DNA of 64,000 nt from an uncultured Prevotella sp. Its GTDB lineage: Bacteria > Bacteroidota > Bacteroidia > Bacteroidales > Bacteroidaceae. Numbering within the stretch: the stretch's first letter is position 1; the number at the start of each line of letters is the position of its first letter. Where the stretch lies: the NCBI GenBank assembly GCA_947170725.1, contig CAMVUM010000014.1, forward strand, positions 1 through 64,000, read 5' to 3'. Of this stretch, positions 8,480-17,641 are shown one piece after another. The notes below the pieces were generated by a model. That model had not been told where the DNA came from and ran no database searches. It saw only the letters and a list, made by a program, of their open reading frames with translations. Position numbers and translations under genes: made by a program.

Positions 8480-9511
8480 ATGAACAGAAAAACAAAAGTA
8501 CGCATATACAACATTGTTGTGATAGCCCTGCTGCTTGCGGGCATCGGATTTGTGATTTCAAAATTCACTCACCTCGGTAATGTTGAGTTCACCGACAACG
8601 CCTATGTACATCAGCACATCACACCCATCAACAGCCGCGTTGCAGGATTCATCAAGGAGATACGCTTCGACGAATATACTCGGTACAATAAGGGCGACAC
8701 GCTCATCATCATCGAGGACACGGAATACCGCCTCCACGTGGCACAGGCTGAGGCTGCGCTTGGTAACGCTCTCGCCGGACATAAAGCTTCGGCAACATCA
8801 GTCCAGACGGTCGAGAGCAACATAGGGGTGAACGACGCCGCAATTACAGAATGTCGCGTACAGCTGGAAAACGCACGCCGTGAAGACGAGCGCTACAGCC
8901 GTCTGCTGGAACGCAAGTCGGTCACGCGCCAGCAGTATGACAACGTCCATACGGCATATCTGGCATCAAAGGCACGCTACGACCAGCTGACACGCTCACG
9001 CCAATCGACGTCGCTCGTCAGGAACGAACAGAGCCACCGTCTTGAACAGAACGACGCCGGCGTGAAAGTGGCGAAGGCTGCGCTTGACCTGGCACGCCTG
9101 AACTTGTCATACACCGTGATTGTAGCGCCATGTGACGGTGTGCTGGGCCGCAAGGATATCAACGTAGGCCAGCTCGTACAGCCAGGTCAGACGCTGGTGG
9201 ACATCGTTGACTCCGGCGACAAGTGGATTGTGGCGAATTTCCGTGAGACGCAGCTTCACAATATCGCCGAGGGAAACAAGGTCGACATGACGGTTGACGC
9301 CCTGCCCGAATGCAGTCTGACAGGAACCGTAGTCTCTATTTCAGATGCAACCGGCTCTGCCGTATCAATGATTCCGACGGACAACGCGACGGGCAACTTC
9401 GTCAAGGTTGAGCAGCGCATACCGGTACGTATAGCCATCACCGACTGCAAACCGGAGGATTACGCCCGTCTCAGGGCCGGTATGAGCATTGAATGTGAGG
9501 TTAAATACTGA
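8480..9511 (+). CDS. HlyD/EmrA family membrane fusion (adaptor) protein
   Basis: 343 residues from ATG 8480. The open frame extends 26 codons upstream, but that part is Lys/Arg/Asn-rich and overlaps the intergenic leader. One inner-membrane anchor (about residues 9-30) is followed by half a lipoyl domain (about 40-85), a long alpha-helical hairpin (about 85-195), the second lipoyl half (about 200-240, VIVAPCDGVLGRKDINVGQ) and a beta-barrel. This is the EmrA arrangement. It bridges the MFS pump encoded immediately downstream to the TolC-type channel encoded upstream. Confidence 0.93.
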   Translation: MNRKTKVRIYNIVVIALLLAGIGFVISKFTHLGNVEFTDNAYVHQHITPINSRVAGFIKEIRFDEYTRYNKGDTLIIIEDTEYRLHVAQAEAALGNALAGHKASATSVQTVESNIGVNDAAITECRVQLENARREDERYSRLLERKSVTRQQYDNVHTAYLASKARYDQLTRSRQSTSLVRNEQSHRLEQNDAGVKVAKAALDLARLNLSYTVIVAPCDGVLGRKDINVGQLVQPGQTLVDIVDSGDKWIVANFRETQLHNIAEGNKVDMTVDALPECSLTGTVVSISDATGSAVSMIPTDNATGNFVKVEQRIPVRIAITDCKPEDYARLRAGMSIECEVKY

Positions 9512-9517
9512 TGCGGT

Positions 9518-11101
9518 ATGGCCGAAAACAACAAAGAATGGCATGGCAAATTCGCCATGCCCATGTTCAAGGAGTGGATTCCAGAATGGATTCGTCCGTG
9601 GCTCTATGTCTATCTGGCTTTCACGTTCCAGCTGTCCGGCGGCATCTATATCGGAGCACTGAACGAGATGATGGGCTCTATGTCCCTGATGCGCGAGGAC
9701 CTGCTGATGTGCCTCTATGCCGGACTGTGCGGCCTGGCGTTCACGTTCCCCATCCTCTTCCGGACGAAATTCCGCTTCACGAACCGTACGCTGCACCTGA
9801 CGTCGACACTTGGCATCGCTATATGCAACCTGATCGGGATGTACGTCACCAATCTGCCGCTGCTGTGGCTGATATGTTTCATCGCCGGCTGCCTGAAGAT
9901 ACAAGGCACGTTCGAGTGCATGTCGAACATACAGCTGTGGATGACGCCGAAGCGCGACTTCCGCGTGTTCTTTCCTCTGTTGCATCTGTGGATCATGCTT
10001 TCGATAGCGGTTTCAGACCTGCTCGCAGCATATTTCTGCCATGTGGCGACATTCCAATATATGGCATGGCTGATGACGGGCGTCATGCTCTTCAACGCCC
10101 TGTGGCTCTTCGTCTGTACCAAACATTTCCGCTTCATGCGTCCGCTGCCGTTCTACTCGATTGACTGGCTTGGCGCAATCCTGTGGGTTCTCTCCGTCAT
10201 GCAGGTTGTCTATATCTTCTGCTACGGTGAGTTTTACAACTGGTGGGAAAGCGGCGTGATACGCACACTCGCTATGACAGCAACGCTCACCCTGATTCTG
10301 GCTGTCGTTCGTATGTTCCTCATACGCCATCCGTACATAGAACCGAAGATGTGGCGAAACAGAAATCTGCCGGGCATATTCTTCCTCGCCCTGATAATCG
10401 AGGCGCTGCTCGCCACGGAACATGTCCTCGAAGAGGTGTTCTACGAGAATGGCATGGAATGGCATAGTCATACGACCGCCGTGCTCAACTATCCGACAAT
10501 GGCGGGAGTCATCCTCGCCTGTCTATTCGCGCTGCTATGGCTGAAGGTATGGCAGAAAGGACGCGTCAGGCTCATCGCCATCGGGGTGGCCGTATTTATC
10601 GCCTACGTGCTGTGTTTCTATTTCACGGTGTCAACGGAGATGACCATACGCCAGCTCTATCTGCCGATGTTCCTGCGTGGCTTCGCCGCAACGCTGCTCG
10701 GCGCCGTGCTGCTATATACCATCCAATCGGTCGTGAACTTCATGGTCTTCTTCCAGTCGCTGGCCATATTCCAGACGCTCCACCTCCTCGTGGGCGGCGT
10801 GATCGGTGCGGCATGCTACGCCTTCGGTATCCGCTATCTCATTGCTGACAGCATTGCTCGCTATGGTGCGGCGATGGACAGCCTTCGCATGCCGGCCGCC
10901 GAAGTCACCCGCCATATCGGCGAGCTGATGGCCCAATTTCAGGTAGCGAGCGTGAAACAGCTCTACGGCATCGTGGCCTACGTAGCCTTTGCCCTCCTCA
11001 TCTCCATCCTCTTCTACGACAGTCCGGCCCGCCGCGACCACCGCCAATGGATGCCGTCATGGACCGCTGTCGGAAAGGTTCTGCGCAAGAGACTGAAATA
11101 G
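9518..11101 (+). CDS. MFS drug efflux transporter, DHA2 (EmrB)-like
   Basis: 527 residues with about fourteen hydrophobic spans, the size of 14-TMS DHA2 carriers such as EmrB. The N-terminal region is a divergent Bacteroidota version and the classic motif A is weak, so the family call relies on size, topology and neighbours. It starts 6 bp after the HlyD-type adaptor and is probably translationally coupled to it. With the TolC and HlyD proteins it would form a complete proton-driven pump spanning both membranes. A strong bidirectional terminator follows. Drug, bile-salt or fatty-acid export are all possible. Confidence 0.85.
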   Translation: MAENNKEWHGKFAMPMFKEWIPEWIRPWLYVYLAFTFQLSGGIYIGALNEMMGSMSLMREDLLMCLYAGLCGLAFTFPILFRTKFRFTNRTLHLTSTLGIAICNLIGMYVTNLPLLWLICFIAGCLKIQGTFECMSNIQLWMTPKRDFRVFFPLLHLWIMLSIAVSDLLAAYFCHVATFQYMAWLMTGVMLFNALWLFVCTKHFRFMRPLPFYSIDWLGAILWVLSVMQVVYIFCYGEFYNWWESGVIRTLAMTATLTLILAVVRMFLIRHPYIEPKMWRNRNLPGIFFLALIIEALLATEHVLEEVFYENGMEWHSHTTAVLNYPTMAGVILACLFALLWLKVWQKGRVRLIAIGVAVFIAYVLCFYFTVSTEMTIRQLYLPMFLRGFAATLLGAVLLYTIQSVVNFMVFFQSLAIFQTLHLLVGGVIGAACYAFGIRYLIADSIARYGAAMDSLRMPAAEVTRHIGELMAQFQVASVKQLYGIVAYVAFALLISILFYDSPARRDHRQWMPSWTAVGKVLRKRLK

Positions 11102-11185
11102 ACATCAAACAATAAGACTGCCAATAGTAGCAGGGCTATTTAGATTGTTGTCATCGCAATTCCACTTATACCAAAGATGACAAAA

Positions 11186-11236
11186 AACAATAATCTCCGG
11201 AACATAACAGAACGTTCCGGAGATTATTGTTTGTAT
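11186..11236. terminator. Bidirectional terminator between convergent genes
   Basis: Perfect 19-bp stem: 11186-11204 (AAACAATAATCTCCGGAAC) pairs with 11215-11233, with a 10-nt loop. T-rich on both exits. It serves the efflux operon (plus) and the PpiD-like gene (minus). Confidence 0.85.
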
Positions 11237-11264
11237 ATAAGCTATTCTCTATAAACCGTGTGGT

Positions 11265-13406
11265 TTAGAAGAACAGATAACGGTTGTCAACTACGTTTGA
11301 CTTGATATAGAGTTCGTTCATGAAGTAGTTTGAAACTGCTCCCATAGCCTGCTGTCTCAGCTGACCCTCGATGGTCTTGTCGTCAAACTTCTCGCCCTGA
11401 CGCTTTGCCTTCTTAGTCACCTGGAACATGTATGCGCCGGCATTACCCTTTATCACTCTCGGGCAGAACTGACCCTGCTTTGTGGCTGCAACCGCGCCGC
11501 TCAAAGCCGGCTCGCTCGCACGTGTGGCTGAAACATATACAGGTGCGCTGAAAGTAATCTGAGGAACTCCGCTGATTTCTGCACCCTTAGCCTTTGCAGC
11601 AGCAATGTTGCTGGCACCGGCGAGCTTGTCTTTGAGCATATCGAACTTCTTGTCACGGATGACGTCTGACTTAAGAATGTCCTTCACATCCTCCATATCG
11701 CGATAGCCCACGGGATGAACCTTCGTCATGGCGAGAACAAGGAGGTGGTCGTTGTTGCCACACTCATAGAGGGGAGATATTTCACCGGCCTTTGCCTCAA
11801 AGATCCACTTCATGGCGTCACGTGTACCACGCACGTTGGCAACATTGTGCTCAGAGTTCATGATGTCCTTGCGCTCAAGAACCCGGAAACCGTATTTCGC
11901 AGCGTTCTTCTCCATTGCCTCCAGTGTCTGGTTCTCACTGACAAACTGGCTGAACTTATTGTATGCTGCAGAGTATGTGCTCTTTGAGAAGTCGATGGTA
12001 TGCTTAACGACTGCTGCGACATACTTGTTCACCATTGCCTTGCGGTTTGTCACCTGCACGATGACGTTGCCCTGTGTGAAGGGAAGGTTCTTAACCTCGT
12101 TCACACCAAGAGTGTTCAGTGCTTCAAGATATGCCTTTGTATCTGCGTCGAAAGACTGAGAATTCTCATACATTGAGGAAGTCAGCCAAATCTTTGTGCC
12201 CTCCTGGCTGTATTTCTTGGCCAGCTCGTCAAAATCCGCACCGCCCTGAAGCGCATTGTAAACGCTGTCGGCTGTTTTGCGTGCTGCCTCGACAGTCTCA
12301 CCGCCAATCTGAATCTGACGATACTCAACTGAATCCGGCATCTGAACCTTGGAAATGAGCTTTATCACGTTCAGTGTATTGTCTCCCTTTGACTCAAACG
12401 GTGCGGTTGTCTCGCCTACAGTCATTGAATCGAGACGGGAAGCGATATCGTAGGGATAAGCCTTGCTTGTCACTGGAACACCTGTATATGCTATCTGAGA
12501 CTGAGCCTTGCGAACAACATCTGCGGGCTCATTACCGCTCTGAAGTTTCTGAGAAGCATCGGTCAAGGATGCCATGATAGCCTTGCGGTCTGCTGCAGAG
12601 GGCAGAACCTGGAAATCAACATACTTTATGTCACGGCTCTCAACATACTGCTTGAACATCTCTTTCTTTTCGTCGTATTTCTTCTTGAGATCAGCATCGC
12701 TGACTGACACTTTGTCATCGCTGATAGAAGAGTATGCCAAAGAAGCGAGTTCTATACTGTTGTCCTCGTATCTGTCGTTGAAAGCCATCTCTGCCGATAC
12801 CGGATTGGAGAGGAGGGTACGGGAAAGCAGTGTGTAGTATTTCATCTGCAAAGTCTGCTGACGCAGGGTCTTCTCAATGAACTTCCAGTAGTTGTAAATC
12901 TTCTGATACTGCTCTGCCATCTGAGGATTCTGTGTTCCTACGGTCTTATAGTCGGCCAGGAATTTCGTCAGCATAGAGACATCGAAACGTCCGGTCTGCT
13001 GATTGACAAAAGGTGTACCCATAAGCATAGAGTTCTTACCCTCTTTCAGGATGTTCTGCAACTCGGTGTCTGTGACGGTGAGACCGACTTTAGCGGCCTC
13101 CTTCTCCAGAATGGTGTTGCGGACGTATGTCTCCCATACGCGATCCTTGATGCTGTTCATCTCTTCTTCTGTGAGGTTGTCACGTCCCTGAGTCATCTTG
13201 ATCATGTCCTGATACTCATCCACAAGACGCTGGAAATCCTGTACAGAAATCTTTTCTCCCAATACTTCACCGACCTGCTGGCGTTTCTCGTTACTTGTAA
13301 CTTCACAAGAACGCACCATCTCTTCGGCAATAAACGCAAAGAGGCCCAAGCCGATAATTACGACGAGGAATGCGCCTCTCTTTCTAATTGTTCCTAATGC
13401 TGCCAT
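11265..13406 (-). CDS. PpiD/SurA-type peptidyl-prolyl isomerase, inner-membrane anchored
   Basis: 713 residues. A short cytoplasmic tail and one membrane span (about residues 12-30) are followed by a SurA_N/PpiD chaperone domain (about 35-210) and two parvulin-like regions (about 240-350 and 355-480), then a C-terminal extension. It is predicted to face the periplasm and help fold outer-membrane and secreted proteins, as PpiD does in other Gram-negatives. It lies 146 bp downstream of the CNNM gene with its own TAnnTTTG promoter (13501-13508). This gene order (lptC, CNNM, PpiD) is common in Bacteroidales. Whether the parvulin domains are catalytically active cannot be judged here. Confidence 0.9.
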   Translation of the reverse strand: MAALGTIRKRGAFLVVIIGLGLFAFIAEEMVRSCEVTSNEKRQQVGEVLGEKISVQDFQRLVDEYQDMIKMTQGRDNLTEEEMNSIKDRVWETYVRNTILEKEAAKVGLTVTDTELQNILKEGKNSMLMGTPFVNQQTGRFDVSMLTKFLADYKTVGTQNPQMAEQYQKIYNYWKFIEKTLRQQTLQMKYYTLLSRTLLSNPVSAEMAFNDRYEDNSIELASLAYSSISDDKVSVSDADLKKKYDEKKEMFKQYVESRDIKYVDFQVLPSAADRKAIMASLTDASQKLQSGNEPADVVRKAQSQIAYTGVPVTSKAYPYDIASRLDSMTVGETTAPFESKGDNTLNVIKLISKVQMPDSVEYRQIQIGGETVEAARKTADSVYNALQGGADFDELAKKYSQEGTKIWLTSSMYENSQSFDADTKAYLEALNTLGVNEVKNLPFTQGNVIVQVTNRKAMVNKYVAAVVKHTIDFSKSTYSAAYNKFSQFVSENQTLEAMEKNAAKYGFRVLERKDIMNSEHNVANVRGTRDAMKWIFEAKAGEISPLYECGNNDHLLVLAMTKVHPVGYRDMEDVKDILKSDVIRDKKFDMLKDKLAGASNIAAAKAKGAEISGVPQITFSAPVYVSATRASEPALSGAVAATKQGQFCPRVIKGNAGAYMFQVTKKAKRQGEKFDDKTIEGQLRQQAMGAVSNYFMNELYIKSNVVDNRYLFF

Positions 13407-13500
13407 TACTTTTTTATTACTTTGTTTTTATATATTTCGTTTTATTTCTTCCTCAAAAGATTAAAGCCAGAGAGCTTGAATATTCTGCACTTTTAGCGGA

Positions 13501-13530
13501 CAAAATTACAAAATTTATAGCAATTCACAA
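13501..13530 (-). promoter_or_regulatory. Promoter of the PpiD-like gene
   Basis: -7 box TAATTTTG (13501-13508, minus strand) and a -33 TTG (13528-13530) with a 19-bp spacer. Leader of about 90 nt. Confidence 0.6.
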
Positions 13531-13552
13531 TATAAATCGTTAAAAAAATAGG

Positions 13553-14815
13553 CTATTCCACGACTTTTAGCTTTACTATTTCTATTTTAGTCATAGTATT
13601 CTTAATTATTTTAAATTCAAAGTTTTCTATCTTCACTACTTCATTAAGTTTTGGGAAACTCTGATATTTATTCAAAATTAATCCGCCTATAGTCATGTAT
13701 TCATCGTTGTTTTCTGGTAAATCAAGACCGAACAATTCATTGACTTTATCAATTTCAAGACGGGCCGACAGTATATATTCGTTCGTATCCGTCTGCGTAG
13801 CGATATAATTTGTATTGTCATGCTCATCTTCAATCTCTCCGAAAATATCTTCCACAATGTCTTCAAGCGATACAAGCCCGCATGTTCCGCCAAATTCATC
13901 GACAACAACACCAAGACTCTTTTTCTGCTGCAAGAAAATGTGCATCAACTTCTTTGCCGCCATAATTTCCGGAACATATGGTAGTGTGCGTATATGGCCT
14001 TTCCATTCCTCCGGATTACGGAACAGTTCTGAAGAATGAATATATCCCACTATATGGTCGATGTCACCGTTATAGACTATTATCTTCGAGAAACCGCTTT
14101 CTATGAACTTATTTTTCAGCTCTTCCAATGTACAGGTATTAATGTCAACTCCCTCTATCTCCGTACGCGGCACCATGCAATCCCGGACCTTCGTGTCAGA
14201 GAAATCAAGAACGTTGTGGAATATCTTCACCTCGTCTTCAATTTCATTGTCATCTCTTGCGTTATCAATACTGCTCTGAACAAGGTAATCCAAATCAATC
14301 TTTGTGAATTCCTTATCCTTGTTTTCTTTGGGCATACGGACACCTAAGAGACAAAGGATTCCGCGGGATATTGAAGTAGCAAAACGCGATATGGGGAACA
14401 ATACTATATAGCATATCAGCGCAGGAATAGCAAAAATAGTCAGTAACGTATTGGGATTGCTCTTGAATATTGTCTTAGGCAAAAATTCACCTGTAAACAA
14501 TACAACAAGAGTGGACAGTATGGTGTCTGCCGTCACACGTTCTCCGTCACCAAGACCGCTGAATATGGTACTGTCGAAAATCTGGGCGAACAGTATTCCA
14601 TATACAACCAACGCAATGTTGTTGCCGACAAGCATCGTGCTGACAAAATTATTTGGATGACGGAAAAACAGGCTGATTGCTTTCTGTGACAGTCCGTTTT
14701 TTTCGCGTTCCATTTCCGCCAGCAATCTGTTACTCGAAACAAATGCTATCTCCATTCCAGAAAAGAATGCAGAGAATACCATTGTTATTATCAGGCCTAT
14801 AATTTGTTGTGTCAT
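13553..14815 (-). CDS. CNNM/CorC (hemolysin C-like) membrane protein
   Basis: 420 residues. An N-terminal DUF21/CNNM domain with four membrane spans (about 1-190) is followed by a pair of CBS domains (about 205-325) and a C-terminal CorC/HlyC domain (about 335-418). Proteins of this make-up are proposed Mg2+/Co2+ exporters; in Bacteroidota the group also includes GldE, linked to gliding-motility lipoproteins. Start overlaps the lptC stop by 4 bp (ATGA), so the two are translationally coupled. A name such as hemolysin reflects family history only. Confidence 0.9.
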   Translation of the reverse strand: MTQQIIGLIITMVFSAFFSGMEIAFVSSNRLLAEMEREKNGLSQKAISLFFRHPNNFVSTMLVGNNIALVVYGILFAQIFDSTIFSGLGDGERVTADTILSTLVVLFTGEFLPKTIFKSNPNTLLTIFAIPALICYIVLFPISRFATSISRGILCLLGVRMPKENKDKEFTKIDLDYLVQSSIDNARDDNEIEDEVKIFHNVLDFSDTKVRDCMVPRTEIEGVDINTCTLEELKNKFIESGFSKIIVYNGDIDHIVGYIHSSELFRNPEEWKGHIRTLPYVPEIMAAKKLMHIFLQQKKSLGVVVDEFGGTCGLVSLEDIVEDIFGEIEDEHDNTNYIATQTDTNEYILSARLEIDKVNELFGLDLPENNDEYMTIGGLILNKYQSFPKLNEVVKIENFEFKIIKNTMTKIEIVKLKVVE

Positions 14816-15546
14816 GGTTTTATTGTTTGTTTTTGCGATGCTGCCCTCGGAGTCGCAGCCGGACGTATTTGCACAGCTACAGTGTCAGTTGCCTCAGGCT
14901 TCGATCCACTGTCCTTATTGCTGTCATCTGATTGTTCTGAATCCCCAGCAACTGTTGATTTTACTAACGAACCTTGAGAATTTGATACTATATAATGAGT
15001 CATATTCTCATCACTCCTGAAATATGTTCCTTGCAATGTCCGTTCCGGAGTAACCAAACGCGAAAGTTTATTCGAATAAAGTTCATGTGTAATACCATCC
15101 CAAAAAAGTTCCTCACTTCGGAATCTCATACCATTAACATTACGCACACGCACACGCCCGCGAAGTTCCCACAGTTTTATCTGGTCATAATACCATGCCG
15201 TATCTGCCTGAATATAAGCCTGAACGTGAAATTTTTCATCAAACTGTTCGAAGAATACACCTTTTATGAAAGTCCAACGCGAAGGTTTCTTTATCTGATT
15301 AACATCCCAACGCTCTGCCACTATCCTATATTTGATAATTCCAGAATCCGATATAAGAGTATTGACTCCATAACTCGTCATAACCGACACTGAGTCTTTA
15401 TCGTATATAGCAGGTGCCACATGTTCTTTTTCTTCCGAACAGGACATAAACGCTGGAAGGATGAGAAGAAATCCCATCCCTACCAGTTTTAAGGCCAACT
15501 TATAAATATTCTCTGATAAACTACGTTGAAACATAATATTATTCAA
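14812..15546 (-). CDS. lptC: LPS export protein LptC (lipoprotein form)
   Basis: 244 residues. An N-terminal hydrophobic stretch ends in a lipobox-like sequence FMSCSE at about residues 33-38. The LptC/YrbK beta-jellyroll domain follows (about 45-190), with the characteristic TAWYYDQIKLWELRGRVRVRN segment near its end. The C-terminal 50 residues are a low-complexity Ser/Asp/Ala/Pro tail. LptC links the LptBFG ABC transporter to LptA in lipopolysaccharide transport through the periplasm. Overlaps the outer-membrane protein gene by 8 bp upstream and the CNNM gene by 4 bp downstream. The LptC call is good; the lipoprotein prediction is an inference. Confidence 0.85.
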   Translation of the reverse strand: MNNIMFQRSLSENIYKLALKLVGMGFLLILPAFMSCSEEKEHVAPAIYDKDSVSVMTSYGVNTLISDSGIIKYRIVAERWDVNQIKKPSRWTFIKGVFFEQFDEKFHVQAYIQADTAWYYDQIKLWELRGRVRVRNVNGMRFRSEELFWDGITHELYSNKLSRLVTPERTLQGTYFRSDENMTHYIVSNSQGSLVKSTVAGDSEQSDDSNKDSGSKPEATDTVAVQIRPAATPRAASQKQTIKP

Positions 15547-16819
15547 CTTTCCACTTCATGAACCAACGTTCGTTGAACGTTATTCCGACGTTTATCCGGA
15601 AAGTGTTTTCTGTTATAAGCCCTGAAGATGAGGCATGCACCCATTGGCCGCTAAGATTGAAATAAGAACGTCCCTTATTTACAGGAATACCGAATCCGGC
15701 ACTTACACTATATTCCTTAGGACCTTCTTTCCCATTTACCTTAATATAAGGAGTCGCTACCGACGCACCGACACGATAGCTTACGCGATTGAGAAAATGC
15801 AAACTTAAAGGATTGGGAGTCCATTCACATCCTACAGTAAATTTACTTCTGTCGTTCAACAAACCATTTTTCAACACATAATCTCCAGTTGTGCTACTTA
15901 TTTCAGGATAATCTAATGATCCCCATTTTTGCAATGTATAGTCAGCGCCGACAGTCAATCGGTCCGCATGTTTCCACGATAATCCCAAGCCAAATGTATG
16001 AGGAATGCTTAAAGCATTATCAACGACTAAAGCTGGCGGTTCTGTCACTACACCTGTTTGAGAATTCGTACTGGACGTCTTATATTCCGCATCGGCATGA
16101 AGATTATGCCCTAATCCATAAGTTGCACCAATGGTCAGCAACCCGTCTTTTGTCATTCTATGCTGCCATTGTAATCCCAAATCTACTTTATAGCTAGTGA
16201 CTGATGCTGTATAATTCTTCACTTCCGTATTTACATTACCATCTGTACTAGCTATCGAAATAGACCGGTCATAAGATCCCCAGAGATATGACAAATTGGC
16301 ACCAACCGACAAATTTTTAAGGAAACTCCATCCTACTCCAACAAAAGCTTGATGGAGACCTCCGGAACCGGAGTGTGTCTCCGTGAAAGAGATTGACGAG
16401 AACTTTGTATCCGGTTTATTAGAATAACTATACCCTATAGACGTAAATGGTATTAATCCGAAACCGATACCTACATTCGGTAGCAATCTGAATGTTCCGA
16501 CAGCATATTCAAAATCGGCATTGTTCGCATTCAGTTTCCTTCCATTCTCTTTAAAATTCGTAATCTGTCCGGAAAGACCGACATCAAATATCATTGTCAG
16601 TGAGTCTATTGCCGAATATGAAGCAGGGTTCTGTACATTCACCTGATTATTATAACGCAATCCCAATGCCAATCCGTTCATTCCGCGATTGAATCCCAGA
16701 GATTGTTCAGATAAGACGCCAAGACCGTATTGGCTATAAGGGGAATTTGTGCCGCTTTGTGCCAATGCAGAAAGACTGCCGGCAAAAACGAAACTACTTA
16801 GCAATATTATTTTTTTCAT
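15539..16819 (-). CDS. Outer-membrane beta-barrel protein (FadL/PorV-like), function unknown
   Basis: 426 residues with a clear signal peptide (about 1-20, LSALAQ). The mature part is made of alternating beta strands rich in Gly, Tyr and Asn, with a short N-terminal NSPYSQYGLG motif common in Bacteroidota outer-membrane proteins, and it ends in strands with aromatic residues (RWFMKWKVE). This suggests a monomeric barrel in the outer membrane. It lies between coaX (26-bp overlap) and lptC (8-bp overlap), so it is tightly co-expressed with LPS transport. I cannot assign a substrate. Confidence 0.75.
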   Translation of the reverse strand: MKKIILLSSFVFAGSLSALAQSGTNSPYSQYGLGVLSEQSLGFNRGMNGLALGLRYNNQVNVQNPASYSAIDSLTMIFDVGLSGQITNFKENGRKLNANNADFEYAVGTFRLLPNVGIGFGLIPFTSIGYSYSNKPDTKFSSISFTETHSGSGGLHQAFVGVGWSFLKNLSVGANLSYLWGSYDRSISIASTDGNVNTEVKNYTASVTSYKVDLGLQWQHRMTKDGLLTIGATYGLGHNLHADAEYKTSSTNSQTGVVTEPPALVVDNALSIPHTFGLGLSWKHADRLTVGADYTLQKWGSLDYPEISSTTGDYVLKNGLLNDRSKFTVGCEWTPNPLSLHFLNRVSYRVGASVATPYIKVNGKEGPKEYSVSAGFGIPVNKGRSYFNLSGQWVHASSSGLITENTFRINVGITFNERWFMKWKVE

Positions 16820-17555
16820 TCGAAATTAGAGCTTCATTATAAAGAAGTATGTAATTCAGTCCCTCCGGGACAATGAATTTGTCTGCAAAGATGCACTTTT
16901 TTTCCGAAATGTGCAAGTTTAGCGAGACGCCGCCCGTTAAATAAACAAAAAGGTTCGGGTATTTTGATAGAAAATCGCGTATATAACCTTCTATTTCACG
17001 TTCGACACCAAACATAACCCCGCTGCGTATAGCTGTTTCGGTACTATATCCAAGAAGAGGGCTGTCCCCCTTGCGGTCTACCAATGGAAGAAGATCCGTA
17101 TAGCTGTGCAATGCTTTCAGTCGCATTGTCGGACCTGGCGAAATGTTTCCGCCCAAATAGTCACCTGATGATGTTATGAAATCATAAGTTATACATGTTC
17201 CTATATCTATAATCAGGATATCATGTCCTTTGCTTTTGCAATATCCTCCCACAACAGCGGCCAATCTGTCTGCCCCAAGAGACAATGGCGTCTTGTATCT
17301 GTTGTTTATCGGCACAGGTGTCACTCCCGGTAACAGTTGCATGACAGAAAAAGGGAGTGCCTCGATTTGACGCTTAAAATCCTCTGACAATCTTACGACG
17401 GTAGAAAAGATTCCCCGCTCAAAACGATATTTTCCACAGAATTCCACCAACTTGAACAACTCGCCATCATCCATCCTTGCCTCTTCAACAGGTTCAATAC
17501 CGTCAAAAGCGACAAGTTTGGTACATGTATTGCCTATGTCTATTGTCAAATTCAT
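16794..17555 (-). CDS. coaX: Type III pantothenate kinase CoaX
   Basis: 253 residues. It phosphorylates pantothenate in the first step of coenzyme A synthesis. The N-terminal phosphate-binding motif LTIDIGNTCTK (residues 3-13) and the second motif IIDIGTCITYD are those of the ASKHA-fold type III enzymes, and GADRLAA is the family signature. The open frame reaches back to 17609, but a TAnnTTTG box lies at 17577-17584, so the ATG at 17555 is the start, with a leader of only about 15 nt. First gene of the coaX / barrel / lptC / CNNM operon. Confidence 0.95.
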   Translation of the reverse strand: MNLTIDIGNTCTKLVAFDGIEPVEEARMDDGELFKLVEFCGKYRFERGIFSTVVRLSEDFKRQIEALPFSVMQLLPGVTPVPINNRYKTPLSLGADRLAAVVGGYCKSKGHDILIIDIGTCITYDFITSSGDYLGGNISPGPTMRLKALHSYTDLLPLVDRKGDSPLLGYSTETAIRSGVMFGVEREIEGYIRDFLSKYPNLFVYLTGGVSLNLHISEKKCIFADKFIVPEGLNYILLYNEALISNEKNNIAK

Positions 17556-17576
17556 TGTAGTTTTATATTGCGGGTG

Positions 17577-17584
17577 CAAAATTA
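17577..17584 (-). promoter_or_regulatory. -7 box for the coaX operon
   Basis: TAATTTTG on the minus strand; start near 17571, just before the coaX ATG at 17555. Confidence 0.65.
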
Positions 17585-17629
17585 TTGAAAAAAAACGAGA
17601 TAATAGCACCGAAAGTTGAAAAAAGAGAG

Positions 17630-17637
17630 TATTTTTG
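17630..17637 (+). promoter_or_regulatory. -7 box touching the DUF4105 start codon
   Basis: TATTTTTG on the plus strand ends 4 bp before the GTG at 17642. The transcript would begin at or within a few bases of the start codon, implying a leaderless or nearly leaderless message. Divergent from the coaX promoter 45 bp away. Confidence 0.55.
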
Positions 17638-17641
17638 CATC

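Noticed and set aside
17556..17609. 18-codon N-terminal extension of coaX
   Set aside because: The -7 box at 17577-17584 lies within it, and the family starts at the phosphate-binding motif right after ATG 17555.
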